Source: Carya illinoinensis
Lineage: Eukaryota; Streptophyta; Magnoliopsida; Fagales; Juglandaceae
NCBI RefSeq assembly: GCF_018687715.1
Contig: NC_056761.1
Span: 15,581,501 to 15,645,500 of the forward strand
Direction: 5' to 3'
DNA: 64,000 bases
Part shown: piece by piece, positions 10,765-23,594 of the stretch
How the letters are laid out: each line of letters opens with the position of its first letter
Numbering within the stretch: the stretch's first letter is position 1
Program-made: the position numbers and the translations under genes
Notes under the pieces: generated by a model
The model's input: only the letters and a program-made list of their open reading frames with translations
What the model was told of the DNA's origin: nothing
The model's database searches: none

Positions 10765-11873
10765 GTCCATGGTGGCGAATTATAGGGCATTAAAATGATA
10801 GTCCAGGTGCTATGAAAAGTGCTCATGTTACAAATGGATTAAAGTCATCAATTGTTAAACCAAGACGTATATTGCGAGGTTTTCCAAAAAACCATGGTTA
10901 CTCATCTTCAAATTTCTTTCATTGTAAGGAGTCTGTAGGATGCGAGAGGAATTGATAATTTTGGACTCTTTCTGTGTGATGCTAAGTCATATCTGTCGTA
11001 GTCATTTGGGAAGTAAACAATCTCTTAAGTCGAGTAATCAACGGAAAATGTCTTAGCACTTTATGAGGTACATTACACTTATCAAATGTCCATCTTGACT
11101 CATGACACACTGGACATGAATCAAATTCTGCATATTGCATCCAAAAGAGAACACAATTATTCTTACATATATGGATGATATTATAATGAAATCCTAACCC
11201 TCGCTTCAATTTCTTTGATTCATAAAAATTACGAGGTTCTATATTATCCTATGGGAGAGTCTCTTTAAATAATTTTAGCAATATATCAAAGGTCTTTGCA
11301 GAAATACAACAAATAAACTTAATATAGAACAGCCTGACAGTGAATGACAACTTGCTATGATGGGTGCACCCTTCGTACAGTTCTCGTTGTGCATCCTCCC
11401 ATAGTCTTCCAAAGTTTTCATTTCTGTCAAATGATTGTGTAGATGTTCATTCTCCATCCATGACACCAAATACGCATGCGCCAAGATCCCCTAACATCTC
11501 TGTCATATCCCCTCCATTATCATAACTATCATCAGAAACATCAACATTTATGCTGTCCATGTTGATCTCGTTATATTCCTCCATCTGATTAAACTGACTG
11601 CCAAATCTAACTGCTTTAGAAAGCGGTTCACCATGTAAGACCCAATGTGAGTATTTAGGGTCAATTCCTTTTATGAATAAAAGATCCTCCACTACGATCA
11701 TATTATATGAACTAAAGTTTTTGCACTTTTTGTACAGGCATGTTATAAATCATCGATTGTCAACACCCCTGCAAGCAAATTCTAAGAAAGACTTTACCCA
11801 TTGTGCATACTCTTTATAGTTTCGACCAAATCTATCTTCCAATAACATCCAACTCTTATCCATCTATAAAAAA
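10765..11873 (-). pseudogene. TNP2-like CACTA transposase, N-terminal half, degraded
   Basis: The probable start Met is at 11871-11873 (MDKSWM). The transposase-associated domain follows (VEDLLFIKGIDPKYSHW near 11690-11620), then an acidic stretch. The Tnp2 core is near 11170-11010, with FDSCPVCHESRW and KVLRHFPLITRLKRLF. Degraded reading frames near 10890-10770 still resemble LGLxxDxFNPF and a following PYNxPPW. Stops and frameshifts interrupt it several times. The C-terminal catalytic part is absent, and the alignment stops within about ten bases of the Tekay target site. TNP2 proteins are normally much longer, so only the first part survives. Confidence 0.88.
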
Positions 11874-12409
11874 CCCAATTCATGGGATCAACACTATCAA
11901 GAAACTATTACAATATATGTGCTTAATTACCATATATTTTTAAGATCCCATTCGAGAGACTATCATCTATATTGCATATATACTCATTCCAAAACTCGTA
12001 TGTTAGTTAAAATTTCGACAGCATTTCCCTACAATTCTCCAAGTATGCTAGCCACAATAAGTCGTCGACTCTATTCATGGGCCAAGAAACTTACGAACCA
12101 CATACCTGAAGAATGTAAGAAAATGCTAAACCAAAATTTTAATTGACTAACACAAGAGTTTGAACTGAATATATATGCCATATAGATGATAGAATCCCAA
12201 ACTGTCCACTTTGGACAATTAAAGAGTTGTACTCAAACATTCTTTAAGAGAATATTTAGCCACAACTCTCGAACAGGTCTAAGGTTTTACTGCATGTAAA
12301 AATAACTCTAAAATCCAATAGCTCAGTAGTAAACATAACAATTGTTATAATCACATTTTAAATCACAAATACTTTGCAAACTTATATTACAAATCACTTA
12401 TAAGATTAT

Positions 12410-13027
12410 TATTTTATATAAGTATATTTTAAGTTTTAATAATTTTAATTAGAGCGCATAAAGAGTTTTAATTATATATTATAGTTTTTTAATAAAATAT
12501 ATTTTATAAGTATATTTTAAGTATTAATGATTGTTATGTTTATTATTATTTAAGTATTAATAATTTTAATTAGAGTGCACAAAGAGTTTTAATTATACAT
12601 TACAATTTTTTAATTAAATAATTTATACGTATATTTTAAGTATTAATGATTGTTATGTTTATTATTATTTAAGTATTAATAATTTTAACTAGAGTGCACA
12701 AAAAGTTTTAATTATACATTATAGTTTTTTAATTAAATATTTTTTAGTATATTTTAAGTATTAATAATTGGTATGTTTATTATTATTTAAGTATTAATAA
12801 CTTGAACTAGAGTGCACAAAGAGATTTAATTATACATTATAGTTTTTCAATTAAATATTTTATAAGTATATTTTAAGTATTAATAATTTTAATTAGAGTG
12901 CATAAAGATTTTTAATTATACATTATAGTTTTTTAATTAAATATTTTATAAGTATATTTTAAGCAATAATAATTGTTATGTTTATTATTATTTAAGTACT
13001 AATAATTTTAGTTAGAGTGTACAAAGG
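12410..13027. repeat. About 119-bp AT-rich tandem repeat array
   Basis: The marker 'agagtgcacaaagag' (or variants) recurs at about 12451, 12572, 12691, 12809, 12895 and 13014. Spacings are 121, 119, 118, 86 and 119 bp. The 86-bp unit lacks the 'ttgttatgtttattattattta' block. Units are made of 'aagtatattttaagtattaataatt' and 'aattatacattatag' segments. No ORF spans it. It lies between the transposase and the GTTCGAAC-rich region of the CACTA remnant. Confidence 0.9.
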
Positions 13028-13518
13028 GTTTGATCCGGTACGAAAAATTAGCCAATTGTTCAAATAGAATTCTGTTTGAGTAAGAATTTTGTTCGAACTG
13101 GTTGGTTCCATTTGAACTAAATTCATAGTGTTCGAACAGGACCAACCTAGAAATCATTAATGAAATAGAGCAAAACATTGAACCACAAAATCCAATTTTC
13201 ACTTATATAATGGCAACCAACTGCATATGAGATTACATAAACACACTTATATCTAAATAAGATTCTTAAATAAAACTTAGAAAGCTATAATACTTAGAAA
13301 ACTTACCTCAAATTTTTACAATCCAATAAAAATTTGAATCCACAATACCTATATATGCATAAAACACATTAAACCTCTCTTATCTCTCAAGAATAAATGC
13401 AATAAACATCAGTAAATGTCTACTTGAAAATTGGAATGAAAAATAACAAATCAAAATACATTACCTCTTGGTGCACCTTTCTTCTCTCTCAAGAATCTCC
13501 TCTCTCACTATCAATGTT

Positions 13519-13520
<2 letters not shown>

Positions 13521-13562
<42 letters not shown>
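13521..13562. repeat. (CT)n microsatellite
   Basis: A pure CT run of about 42 bp in the CACTA remnant; a shorter second CT run follows near 13593-13608. Confidence 0.95.
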
Positions 13563-13564
<2 letters not shown>

Positions 13565-13899
13565 CAACACTCTCTCAAAGTTGTCTAGATCATTCTCTCT
13601 CTCTCTCTCAAATTTAAATTCGAGTGAAAATAAAATGAAGGGATCGACTTAATAATCTGTGAAGTTATGTTTGAACGAATATTTTAGCTGTACAAACGCG
13701 AAAATAACAAACTACAAAATTTTCCCACAAAATATTTTCTATTCGAATAGGCGTTATTTTGCATTCGAACAGAAAAATTGGAATATTCCCCAGCATATTC
13801 TGATTATTTGGAGCGAAGTTTCCCTACAAACAAAAAAATCAGTTTGAACAAACTTTGTCTCTGTTTGAATGGAATTGAAGTTAGTTCGAACAGAGAAAT

Positions 13900-14320
13900 C
13901 AAAGTATTATACAAGTGTATATAATACACTATATATATTTTTATTAGTATATATTAAAACTATATACACTATATAATACCAAGTGTCACTACTAGTATAA
14001 TACTAAGTTACTTATAAATTTATAATACTAAGTATCACTAATATTATAATACTAAGTATCATAATAGTACAAATAGCATAAGTATATGATAACTAATAGT
14101 ACTATAATACTTAATATATTCTAAGTACTTAGTATATTACTAATATACAATATAAGTATATTAAATATATACTAGTTAAGTATATTTTACTATATAATAT
14201 ATACTATATATAGTAATTATCTAATATATATTATATATGCTATATTATAAATACTATATTACAACATATCTTTTTACCTTTTGTACTTATATATATATAT
14301 TAGTATTATTATATATTTAG
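13900..14320. repeat. AT-rich low-complexity block
   Basis: Degenerate short repeats of 'tataatactaagtatcac' and 'tatatactatata' type. There is no gene. It lies within CACTA subterminal sequence. Confidence 0.7.
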
Positions 14321-15105
14321 TTCGAAGGAATACCCTGTCTGTTCAAACTAATACCCTTTAAGTTAAAACGAATACCGTTTACGTTCGAACGAGTAAACAT
14401 TATTTATGTTGCGATACAGTTTTCTTCTCCGAAATTCATGAACCATTTCATTTGAACCAATCGCATCTCCTCCACCGTTTGTAGCCATCAACGCCGCCAC
14501 CAACTCCGCCATACGTCCTCAACCATCTTACTACAAGAGGTATGGGTCCTCATAACTTCATTAAATTAGTTTTGTTTTTGGAAACAAAGTTAGGTCTTGG
14601 AAGGGATTAGATTTTGAATCAATCAGAACCCATTTTGTTGTTTTGGGGCTAAATCACCAGAAAATAATCAGCAGAAATGATGGGGCTTCACTCCTATCAT
14701 TTCTACCGATTAAAACCAAGGTTTATCAAGAATCCTTGATTTTTAAATTTGGGACTAAGTCGACTTAGCCAAAGATATTTGTCTCAGTTTCCGCTCGAAC
14801 GGATCAGTATCCATTCAAATGGATTTGAAGGTTATTCGAACGACAAATGCGGTCTGCCAGCACTTATTCAAACGGATTGGAATCCATTTGAATAAGTAGT
14901 TGTCAAACAACATTATTTTTGTTCGAACATAATATATTTCATTCGAATAAGTCTTTGAATGTGGCTGTTGTCTGTTTGAATGAACAGGATAACTAGTTCG
15001 AATAGAATATGTTCTGTTCAAATGAGTTATTTCAATTCATTTCAATATTTCAAACTTCTTCAATAATATAATTACATAATTATTTTGTGGATCAACAGTA
15101 TACTA

Positions 15106-15855
15106 ATGGCAAGCAGTAGTGGAAGAAAACGTTCCCGACCCCAGACAGGCCAAAGTAGCAGAGCAGCTTCTACTCAGCAGGCTGTGAGGCCTATACTAGT
15201 TGAGCAGGAGATCATTCTAGATTACTTCTATGATCTTACTTGGGAGGGACGGAGCATACATGACATCATCACTGATCATGGATGGACACCGATCTATCGG
15301 TAGAAAACATCTAGTTTTCATTTAATTATGACAGAGATTGGATACAAAAGGGAATAGCATCAATAGAAGTAATGCTATTACAGATGCTTACTGCATCTTG
15401 ACATAAGGCATGAGCTATGAAATTACATGCTCTCTTAATATGTCTAACTGTCCATACAGTGAAGGAGTCTAAAGTTGCTTTTGTAGCTTTGATCAATACA
15501 CCTGCATAAGAATATGTATCAGTTACAGACTTTAAGCAATTGACTACTTGTAAGGAATCACCCTCCATGATCACATCCTGCCATGCTAGTGATTTAAGGA
15601 ACAAAGAAGCTTGAAAAGCGGCATAAGCTTCAGCTAGGAGGGGGTCAGGGAAGAGAGAATGGTTCATTCTCAAGATGGCTAGTACCTTCCCTTCCCAGTC
15701 ATGTACCACAACCCCAACTCCAACCTTGCAGTTAGTTTTATCCAAGCACCACCATTATGATGCAAGAGTTCATTGAACCTATCATGGAGAACCTTAAGGA
15801 CATGAATGGACGCTTTTATACCTTACAGGAGGATTTTGACTTACTTAACAAATAG
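15106..15855 (+). pseudogene. Small plus-strand ORF in the CACTA remnant, split by a LINE fragment
   Basis: The 5' part (ATG at 15106, stop at 15303) begins MASSSGRKRSRPQTGQ, is basic and Ser/Gln-rich, then reads LTWEGRSIHDIITDHGWTP. After an antisense LINE fragment, a further open stretch ends IMENLKDMNGRFYTL...LNK with a stop at 15853-15855. I infer that the two parts were one ORF, because both are open in the plus direction and are separated by foreign sequence. I do not recognise the protein; it may be a CACTA accessory product. It is antisense to TNP2, which is unusual for classical En/Spm. Confidence 0.5.
15304..15748 (-). mobile_element. 5'-truncated LINE fragment carrying an RNase H domain
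   Basis: The minus-strand ORF 15745-15326 (139 residues) begins DKTNCKVGVGVVVHDWEGKV and continues with LAEAYAAFQASLF, then MEGDSLQVVNCL, then HIKRACNFIAHALC. This is the RVT_3-type RNase H found at the C-terminus of plant LINE ORF2 and in related plant genes. The N-terminal strand bearing the first catalytic Asp is missing. The acidic residues in AEA and EGDS and the terminal region are visible. The sequence beyond the stop ('cataattaaatgaaaac') may be a LINE 3' tail. I could not define a target duplication. Confidence 0.75.
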
Positions 15856-16674
15856 ATACTGTTAGTTAATATTTTACTTTTTTATATAGTATAGAACTAA
15901 CTTCTTTTGGGATGTAATTAATGTATAGTTTTTACTTTTAGTGTTTGTTAGCATTTTTATTGTTAATTATGTTTTCTTTTCATTATACTTGACATTCACG
16001 ATAATAGAAAAAATGACACTATCTTTAAAGTATAACTAAAATATTTTTAAATTAATTACTTAAAATTAATTTTTGAATTCATAAATATTTTAATTCATTG
16101 TAAATCATAATATATAATATATACACATTTTTATTTATTTTGAAAATGATAACAAATTAATAGAAACAATATGTATTACTTTAATATTTTGGATCGAACC
16201 TCTTTAACAATATGTTATTACAATTAAATAATCTCGTTCGAATAAGGTAAACACCATTTGAACATTTATGTTTTGTCTGAACATATTATATTGCATTCGA
16301 ACAGGCTTAATGATATGTTCGAATAAAATTTGATCAGTTCGAATGGTTTAGATTTTTCGATACAATTTAATTCATTCCAGAATATCCGGTTCAAATGAAT
16401 ATATATCCGTTCGAACGGAATTATAAAGTTTCCTATGTTTTGAGATGAAATTTCGTCTCCAAAAAGTACTTTTTGGGAGGAAGTAAATTTCGTCCCTAAA
16501 AGTAAAATTTGTTGTAGCATGGCTATCTTCTTAGGGTGTGTCAACACCCAAACCCCACCTTAGTGTAATATACCCAGGGTTTCCATATTTTTTGTTTATA
16601 AAATCAATACTTGTTTTTAATGATGTGACGGTTGATTTTTTTTTTTTTTGTTTTATTTGTTTTCCTAATCCCAG

Positions 16675-17297
16675 GGCCATTCAAAGGGATCTATAACAAA
16701 GCTTTGATGCACACAATAGCCCATCAATTAGTTGATCTACTCTGGGGAAACATTTGACAATTGCCAGAGAAAGACTTCTCAGACATAGTTCAAAACCATT
16801 CCTCTTTCCTTTTTGATGTTGCAATATCAGGGAACGTTGAGTTTCTAATTATACTTATACGATCATATCCTCATCTCATATGGAGTTTAGACAAGAAAAA
16901 AAGAAGTATATTTCACTTTGCTATTATATATCGGCAAAAGAGTGTATTCAGTCTAATATTAGCTAGGTGCCATCAAGGGTATCATCGCACTCTATACTGA
17001 CAGACGCCATAACAATATGCTGCACTTAGCTGCATAAATAGCTCCTCCAGACTGACTAAATATCATATCAGGGGCAACACTTAAATTGCAACGAGAGCTA
17101 TTGTGGTTTAAGGTTCTGATCTATTTGATTTAATTATTCTATTTATTCTGGCTATGTATTTTAGTTTAATTTACTTGTCAACTACTTAAGACTTGAATTA
17201 ATATTACAGGAGATAGAAAGGATTGTTCAGCCTTCATACAGAAAGAAGAAGAATATAGATGAAAACAACAAAACTTTAGATACACCATGGGAATTAT
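16675..17297 (+). pseudogene. Ankyrin-repeat PGG-type protein (ITN1/ACD6-like), truncated
   Basis: Exon 1 starts after the acceptor 'cccag' at 16671-16674 and reads GIYNKALMHTIAHQLVDLLW. It continues as FLFDVAISGNVEFLIILIRS, then HLIWSLDKKKRSIFHFAI, and then in another frame as NNMLHLAA. The exon ends LLWFK at 17112, followed by a GT donor. Exon 2 starts at 17220 after 'attacag' and reads EIERIVQPSYRKKK, then DTPWELF. In the family this run precedes a PGG domain with four membrane helices. Here it stops at 17297, exactly where an inverted LTR begins, so the membrane domain is gone. Exon 1 also has stops and a frameshift. Family members act in stress and defence signalling at membranes; this copy cannot. 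Confidence 0.88.
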
Positions 17298-19090
17298 TGT
17301 GACGCCCCCAAATCCCCATGCACGGACACGGGAAAATCGAGACGTCCGGATGATGACATCACGGGTCATCATCCTATCGACGAGTGTCAAGTGTGTGTAA
17401 AAGCAACAAATGTGCAAAAAGAAATACGTAGTGGATAACGAAAGTCATGACTATGTACCAGAATTTTTTCTTATTTAAAACAAAGCTGTTCAAAACATAC
17501 ATAAAAATAAATATTACAAAACACAACATAATTTTAAACCAAATACAAAGCATAAACTTCAGCACCACGGCGGAGCCGCATCCTCGGGCTCAGCCTCCTC
17601 CTCCTCATCCTCGATCTCTGCACCAAAATCTACGGTACCAAAAATGGTGCCGCAGGTAAGTAAAACCCAAATACCACCAGATAAAAACATATAGAACACA
17701 AACAATATGCATGAAGTGATGCCAATGCACAAAACCCATAAAATCGTATTTTTCCACACACGCCAAAAATCCCATTTAGCCCAAAAACATAACCTTTCCA
17801 AATATCACGCCAAAAGTCACATTTGGCCCATATCAAACTCAAACCGTTTACCAATTAAACCGTATGCACCATGACCTCCCCTAGGGGTCATCCGCACACC
17901 CTGGCTCCAATACCACACCGCAGGTAACGACCACGCATGTGACACCTAAACGAGCGATGCCCAGTTCTGCGGCCCGCGCGTTCGTAGCCAAGCATCCTCT
18001 AGCCCTCTCCAGTGAAGGGCCACGGAGTCGGTGCGTAGAGCGATGCCCGGTTCTGCGCCCGGCGCGTTCGTAGCCAAGCATCCTCTAGCCCCCGCTCCCG
18101 TCGTCGCCCAGAGACAACTCAGGGGACGTCACTCAGTTTATTACACTCCCGAGTGACCAGAGGAGCTCCATCGGGATAATACCCCATCCCAGCTTTGGGT
18201 CGTGATACACGCGCACCCGAAAATCCACTTACGCCAATAAAATAGGATTTTCTCAAATTAAAATAAAACGCACGCGCATGCACCATGTAAATGCGATATC
18301 AATGCACAAAAAGATCAACCAACCATAAATCAATAAAACAAGCAACTCTGTCCTCCATCCATCTGACCCCCGAACTCCTCGGACTTAGTCCGGAATCAGC
18401 CAACCAACAACAAATAATTATTGAATGAGAAAAAATATATTTAAATCTAAAAGTAGGGTTTGAAAAATACTTACAGCGCTATATGGTATTTTTAGAAAGC
18501 TTGCAGCGTTGCAAATGGTGGAAGGAAAGCAACGTAACAGTGAAATTTCACTGTGGCCGTGGGTTGTAAAATATCCACTTTTGAACGGGGATAAACCAAG
18601 GCTCGAGATTGATAGGGAAGGGTCTAAGGATGCTTATGAAGCTAGTGGAAGTGGAGTTTGGCCGTGGGTGGCGGCGAAAACGGCGGAGGAAGGGCCGAAA
18701 TGCCCAAAACGGAAACTAGCTCGTAGGAGCTGTTCCGGTGACTGTTAGAGGCCGGAAATGGGTGGGTTAGGACGGCAAGGAGTCGGTGATGAAATGGTGA
18801 AGAGGTGGTGGCCGGAGGTGGAGCGACGGCGGCAGATCGGAGCAAAAACCGTGTAGCTTGATGGGCTTTTTCTGGCTAAACGGCGGCTCCGTTGGTGGTG
18901 AAATTTTGTGGGGTGGTTCACCAGAGGGAGGGGAAGATTTTGGTGGGGGTGGTGTGCCGCACAGTGGCCGGTGGCGGTGGGTCTGGGCAGAAGAAGCTTT
19001 CGGCATGGGAGAGGAGAGAGAGAGAGAGACGAACGGGGGGGTATCGCACGGGAAGGGGAGGTGAAAAAGGAAGATAAAAAGAAAAAGAAA
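17298..19090 (-). repeat. Tekay-type LTR, inverted and 5'-truncated
   Basis: It begins TGTGACGCCCCCAAATCCCC, the reverse complement of the LTR end at 3533-3552. It follows the same LTR in reverse through the GAGGAGGAGGAG-like motif (about 17597), the primer-distal GC-rich part and the (AG)n run near 19012-19029, to a purine-rich tract ending near 19090. The first about 420 bp of the LTR (its TGTGATACC end) are missing, so this is a truncated copy rather than a clean solo LTR. It interrupts the ankyrin pseudogene exon. Confidence 0.88.
17953..18105. repeat. About 86-bp tandem duplication within the inverted LTR
   Basis: 'gagcgatgccc' followed by 'gttcgtagccaagcatcct' occurs twice, starting near 17953 and 18038. 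The homologous place in the LTRs at 2750-2820 has one copy, so the duplication arose in this lineage. Confidence 0.85.
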
Positions 19091-19810
<720 letters not shown>

Positions 19811-21757
19811 TGTGATACCTTTTTTACGTGATTTTTTATTGAATGATTATTTTAATTTAATTAAAATATTAGTTCTTTTATTTTAAATTTATCGAATTTT
19901 AATTAGATTTATTTAGTTGTGAAATTTAATTTTAGGTTTTTTCTTAATATTAATTATTGTTTGTGTTTAGATTATTTTATTCAATATATTGCTTTTAAAA
20001 TAGTTTTCATTGCATCAGTTTCTTGACCCAAGATGTGAGGATTGTACCTCATTTCTTTTCCCCAGCTTTTCTTTTTCTTTTTTTTCTTTTTCTTCTTCCT
20101 TATTCTTTTTTTCGCCTTTTCTTTTCTTTCTTCCCATTTTCTCACCCAGTCTCTCTCTCCCCATGCGACACTCTCTCTCTCTTCCCTCCTGTTCTTTTTT
20201 TCATTTAGCCACTGCACCGCCGCATTATTGCCGTGATGTGCACCGACCCCACCATCCTCTTCCCCACCTGCCGGTGCACCTCCCCACCAAATCTCAGCCC
20301 CAACCGAGCTGCCATTAAGCTGCACGTGCCCTACCCATTTCCAACTCTGATCCATCACTGGAGCAACCACCACAAGCTCAACTCCATTTTGGCCATTTTT
20401 GGCCTTCCACCACCATTTTTGCCTCCAGCCACAGCCAACCACCACTTCCATTAGCCCCACCAACATCTCTAAACCCTTTTCTAACAATTCTAAGTCTTAG
20501 TTTGGTCTCATTCAAAAGTGGGTATTTTGTGACCCACAGCCACAGTCCATTTTGCACTATTACATTGCTTTTTCGCCACCTTTTGCAGCTCCTTGATCCT
20601 CCAAAAATTATTTTATAGCACTGTAAGTATTTTCTATTCCTTTAAGATTTAAATTTATTTTTGTTTTATCAATAATTTGTGATTGGTTATTTATGCCGAA
20701 CTGAGTCCGAGGAGACGAGGGTCAGTTGGATTGGAGGAAGCAGTTGTGTATATAATTGTTTGATATTGATAGATGTTGGAAATTGTTGCTGTTGGTTAGT
20801 TTTGGTATCTTGTTGTAAGCATTGCATAGTGCATGCATGTTCATGTTTTAAAAGGAAAAAATGGATTTTTATGTAATTGCATGCATTTACATGTGTTGGG
20901 TATTTAAAACTAGGTTTTCAAGCAAGAAATGATTTTGGGTATATTTGAATGACTGAATTGACTAGTCTAAGTCAAAGGTACTATAGGATAATGGTACAGT
21001 CTTGCCTGTGATTCTTGCCTACGGTACACGGATAGGGATGGTAATAGAGTCCCGCCTGCGATTCCCACATATAAACAGACTTGTACGGATAGTGGTCAGC
21101 AGGCACGGTAGTAGAGTCCGCCTGTGATTCCCGCCTTCAGTGCTCTAATGGTTTGGTTAATGGGCTATTTTCTAGAAAAATGGTGAGATTGAATTTTTGG
21201 GCCATTATCTGGGATAATGCCAGGGAAATGTTTTGAAGGAAATGTTTTGGGCTCAAATGAGATTTCTACATGCGTGGAAAAAATGTGAATTTTTGGGACG
21301 TATGCATATGGCATCATGTTCATGTATTTGGTTATTGCATGAATGTATTTTTATCTTGAGGTTTGTTTGGATTGTTACTTACCTGCAGTACCATCTTTGG
21401 TACCGTAGATTTGGATGTTGATGATGAGGAGGGTGAGCCTGAGGAGGCAGCTCCACAGTTGGATTAATTTGGTGCTTTTGGTTATTTATTGGAAAATTAT
21501 TTCTCTATCTTTAAATTATGTATTTTGGTTTGATGATGATATTGGAACTTGTAATATTTTTAGTACGCTTATTTTTAAGCGAGCTTGTATTTAAACAAAA
21601 TCTGGTACTTAGTCAACTGATTTTAGTTATCTGCTGTGTTATTTTTGTTTTACACATATTGCTTATCCACACACTTAACACTTAGCGATGGGATGCGTGA
21701 CCCGTGTTGTCATCATCCTGATGCCTCGATTTCCACATGGGTGTTGGGGATGTCACA
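19811..21757 (+). repeat. 5' LTR of the LARD-like element
   Basis: It starts TGTGATACC and ends GGGATGTCACA. It shares LTR landmarks with the autonomous element: the leading 'ttttaatttaattaaaat' block, the polypyrimidine tract, 'caaaagtgggtattttgt', and the GAGGAGG box before 'ggtgcttttgg'. About three degenerate copies of a 'gtagagtcccgcctgtgattccc' minisatellite lie near 20985-21150. Confidence 0.9.
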
Positions 21758-21759
21758 GG

Positions 21760-21771
21760 TGGTATCAGAGC
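21760..21771 (+). promoter_or_regulatory. Primer-binding site (initiator tRNA-Met)
   Basis: TGGTATCAGAGC lies 2 bp downstream of the 5' LTR, identical to the site in the autonomous element. Confidence 0.93.
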
Positions 21772-23594
21772 AATTCGGCTCTGGGTAAAACCATATCTCC
21801 AGTAAGTGCAGTACCAGAAAGTTTTAAAGTCGTGATTTGAGATTATTTTGTTTTAAGTATGTTATTTAAATTGTTTTTATTTAATTTGACCCGATTTTAT
21901 TTTATTTGAAATTATTTTATTAAATTTGAATTTATTTTACTTAATTTGATTTTAATTTATTTGTTTATTTTAGTTTATTTGTTTTATTGTTCTTGTATGT
22001 TATTTTATTTTTGGTGGTTTTATTCTATCTTATTTTGTTCTATTTTAATTTATTTCATTACATCATATTTTAACTGTCTTGAGTTGTAAACTGGAGTTAA
22101 GGGTTATGCTATGGCAGAAAGATGATACTATCAAGAATACCATTGTTAGGCTTGAACAGTTAGTGTTGTAGGCCTGAATTCTTAGCCATGTGGTTTGTTT
22201 TTATGATATCGAGGCTTGAAGGGAATGGCATGATCTGGGTGATCTCTGAGGGAAGTAGGATAATTGAGTTCTTAGGTTCCGTGGAGTTTATAAAATGGTC
22301 TATAGCTTATTAGGTTGTAAGTTCAATGAATTTCAGGGATAGATTTTATGGAAATTTCAGCAAAGTTTTAAGGTTTTGTAGATTTTAGGAAATGATTGGT
22401 TATTATTTAAGGTTTTAGATTTTGAAAGTTTTGGGAGTTGATTATTTTGTAATTGGATATAAGTTCATCGACCTAACGGATTTTGGAAAATGAATATTGC
22501 ATAATTTAAGGTTTTGGGATTGCAGATTTGAAGGACTAATTTATAATGGGATTGGAGTTTTTAGTTTTGCAGGCTTGTTGTACTAGTTTGAATTATTTTG
22601 GAGACTGATTAGGCTGTAACCATTAAAATGGGGTTGATCATAGTTGAATGATGGATATAGAAAATTTTCAAGGAGAATATTTCTTTGAGGATTAAAGGTA
22701 ATCTAGTTTGTGTATTTTTTACGATTGAAGATGTTGATCTAGTTTGTGTGTTTTTCTGAGGATTGAGAATATTGATCTACTTTCAAAAATAATTGTTATA
22801 GCTTGAGATTATAGTGGCAAGTTTTAGGATTAATCCATACCGAGTTTGAAAATAATTGATGGTGCGAATTTAGGAGATGATTCTTGTTAATTTCGAGGAT
22901 ATAGATCTAGATGATGAATCTGATAGGAATGAATCACTTGTAAGTTGGAGCTGTATTGGCTTTGACTAAGGACGCGTAATAGTTGTGAGTGCATGGATTT
23001 GTAGAGTACAAGTCCTTGTTTTATTTTGGCTTGGAAGAAGTGGTTTGGTAGGTGTTAATTTATGGGGACATAGTCTTTTTGCATTTTGGAGAGTCATCAA
23101 AGTGCGCGTGAAAGCGTGATTTTTAGAAATAATTAGGTATTCAAATTTTGTGCTGATTTTGAGGAATTAGTAGTGATTTGGAGTTTTAGTGGAAAATTAA
23201 TCATTTGGTTGTGCAATTTATCCTTATTGATGGTTTACTTTGGAGTGACTATTAGGTTACCATGGTGTAGTATATGATAAAGGTTTTGAGGATATAACAT
23301 AGTAGTCGATTGAGGTTAAAACAATTTATTCTAAGAAAGTAATAATTATTGGAATTTACTGGGTGTTGTATTAAGGTTCATGTGGAAGTAGAGGTTTTGG
23401 ATTATATGGTCACCCTAAGAGTACTAGACGTGATGGTCACTGGGAGACTAATGCAAGTATAATGGAATCGCCTATGGGAGTAAATTTGGGAGGACAATAC
23501 TCATGCTTGTATGAGAATAGTTGATAGTATGTTTTCTCAAGTGTTCTGAATTGTATCTTGTATACTGTTTGGCACTGATGTTTGATCTCACAAA
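21772..23594 (+). other. Non-coding internal region of the LARD-like element
   Basis: It is T- and G-rich without a significant ORF on either strand. Recurrent phrases such as 'gattgaagatgttgatctag' and 'gattgagaatattgatctac' suggest old internal duplication. No domain is recognisable, so mobility would depend on proteins from another element. Confidence 0.8.

Larger units (their letters stand above)
10765..16517 (-). mobile_element. CACTA (En/Spm) transposon remnant
   Basis: On the minus strand this runs from a degenerate terminus at about 16517 (complement CTACAACAAATTTTAC, with the leading CAC altered) through subterminal DNA rich in GTTCGAAC-like motifs (13050-16420) to a TNP2-type transposase pseudogene ending at the Tekay insertion. 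The 16430-16517 end carries 'gacgaaattt' inverted motifs typical of CACTA subterminal regions. The distal end is not visible: left of the Tekay element nothing CACTA-like is recognisable, so this is a truncated or rearranged copy. Confidence 0.75.

Noticed and set aside
12410..13027. CRISPR-like regular spacing
   Set aside because: The whole unit repeats as a tandem array with no distinct spacers, and the DNA is eukaryotic.
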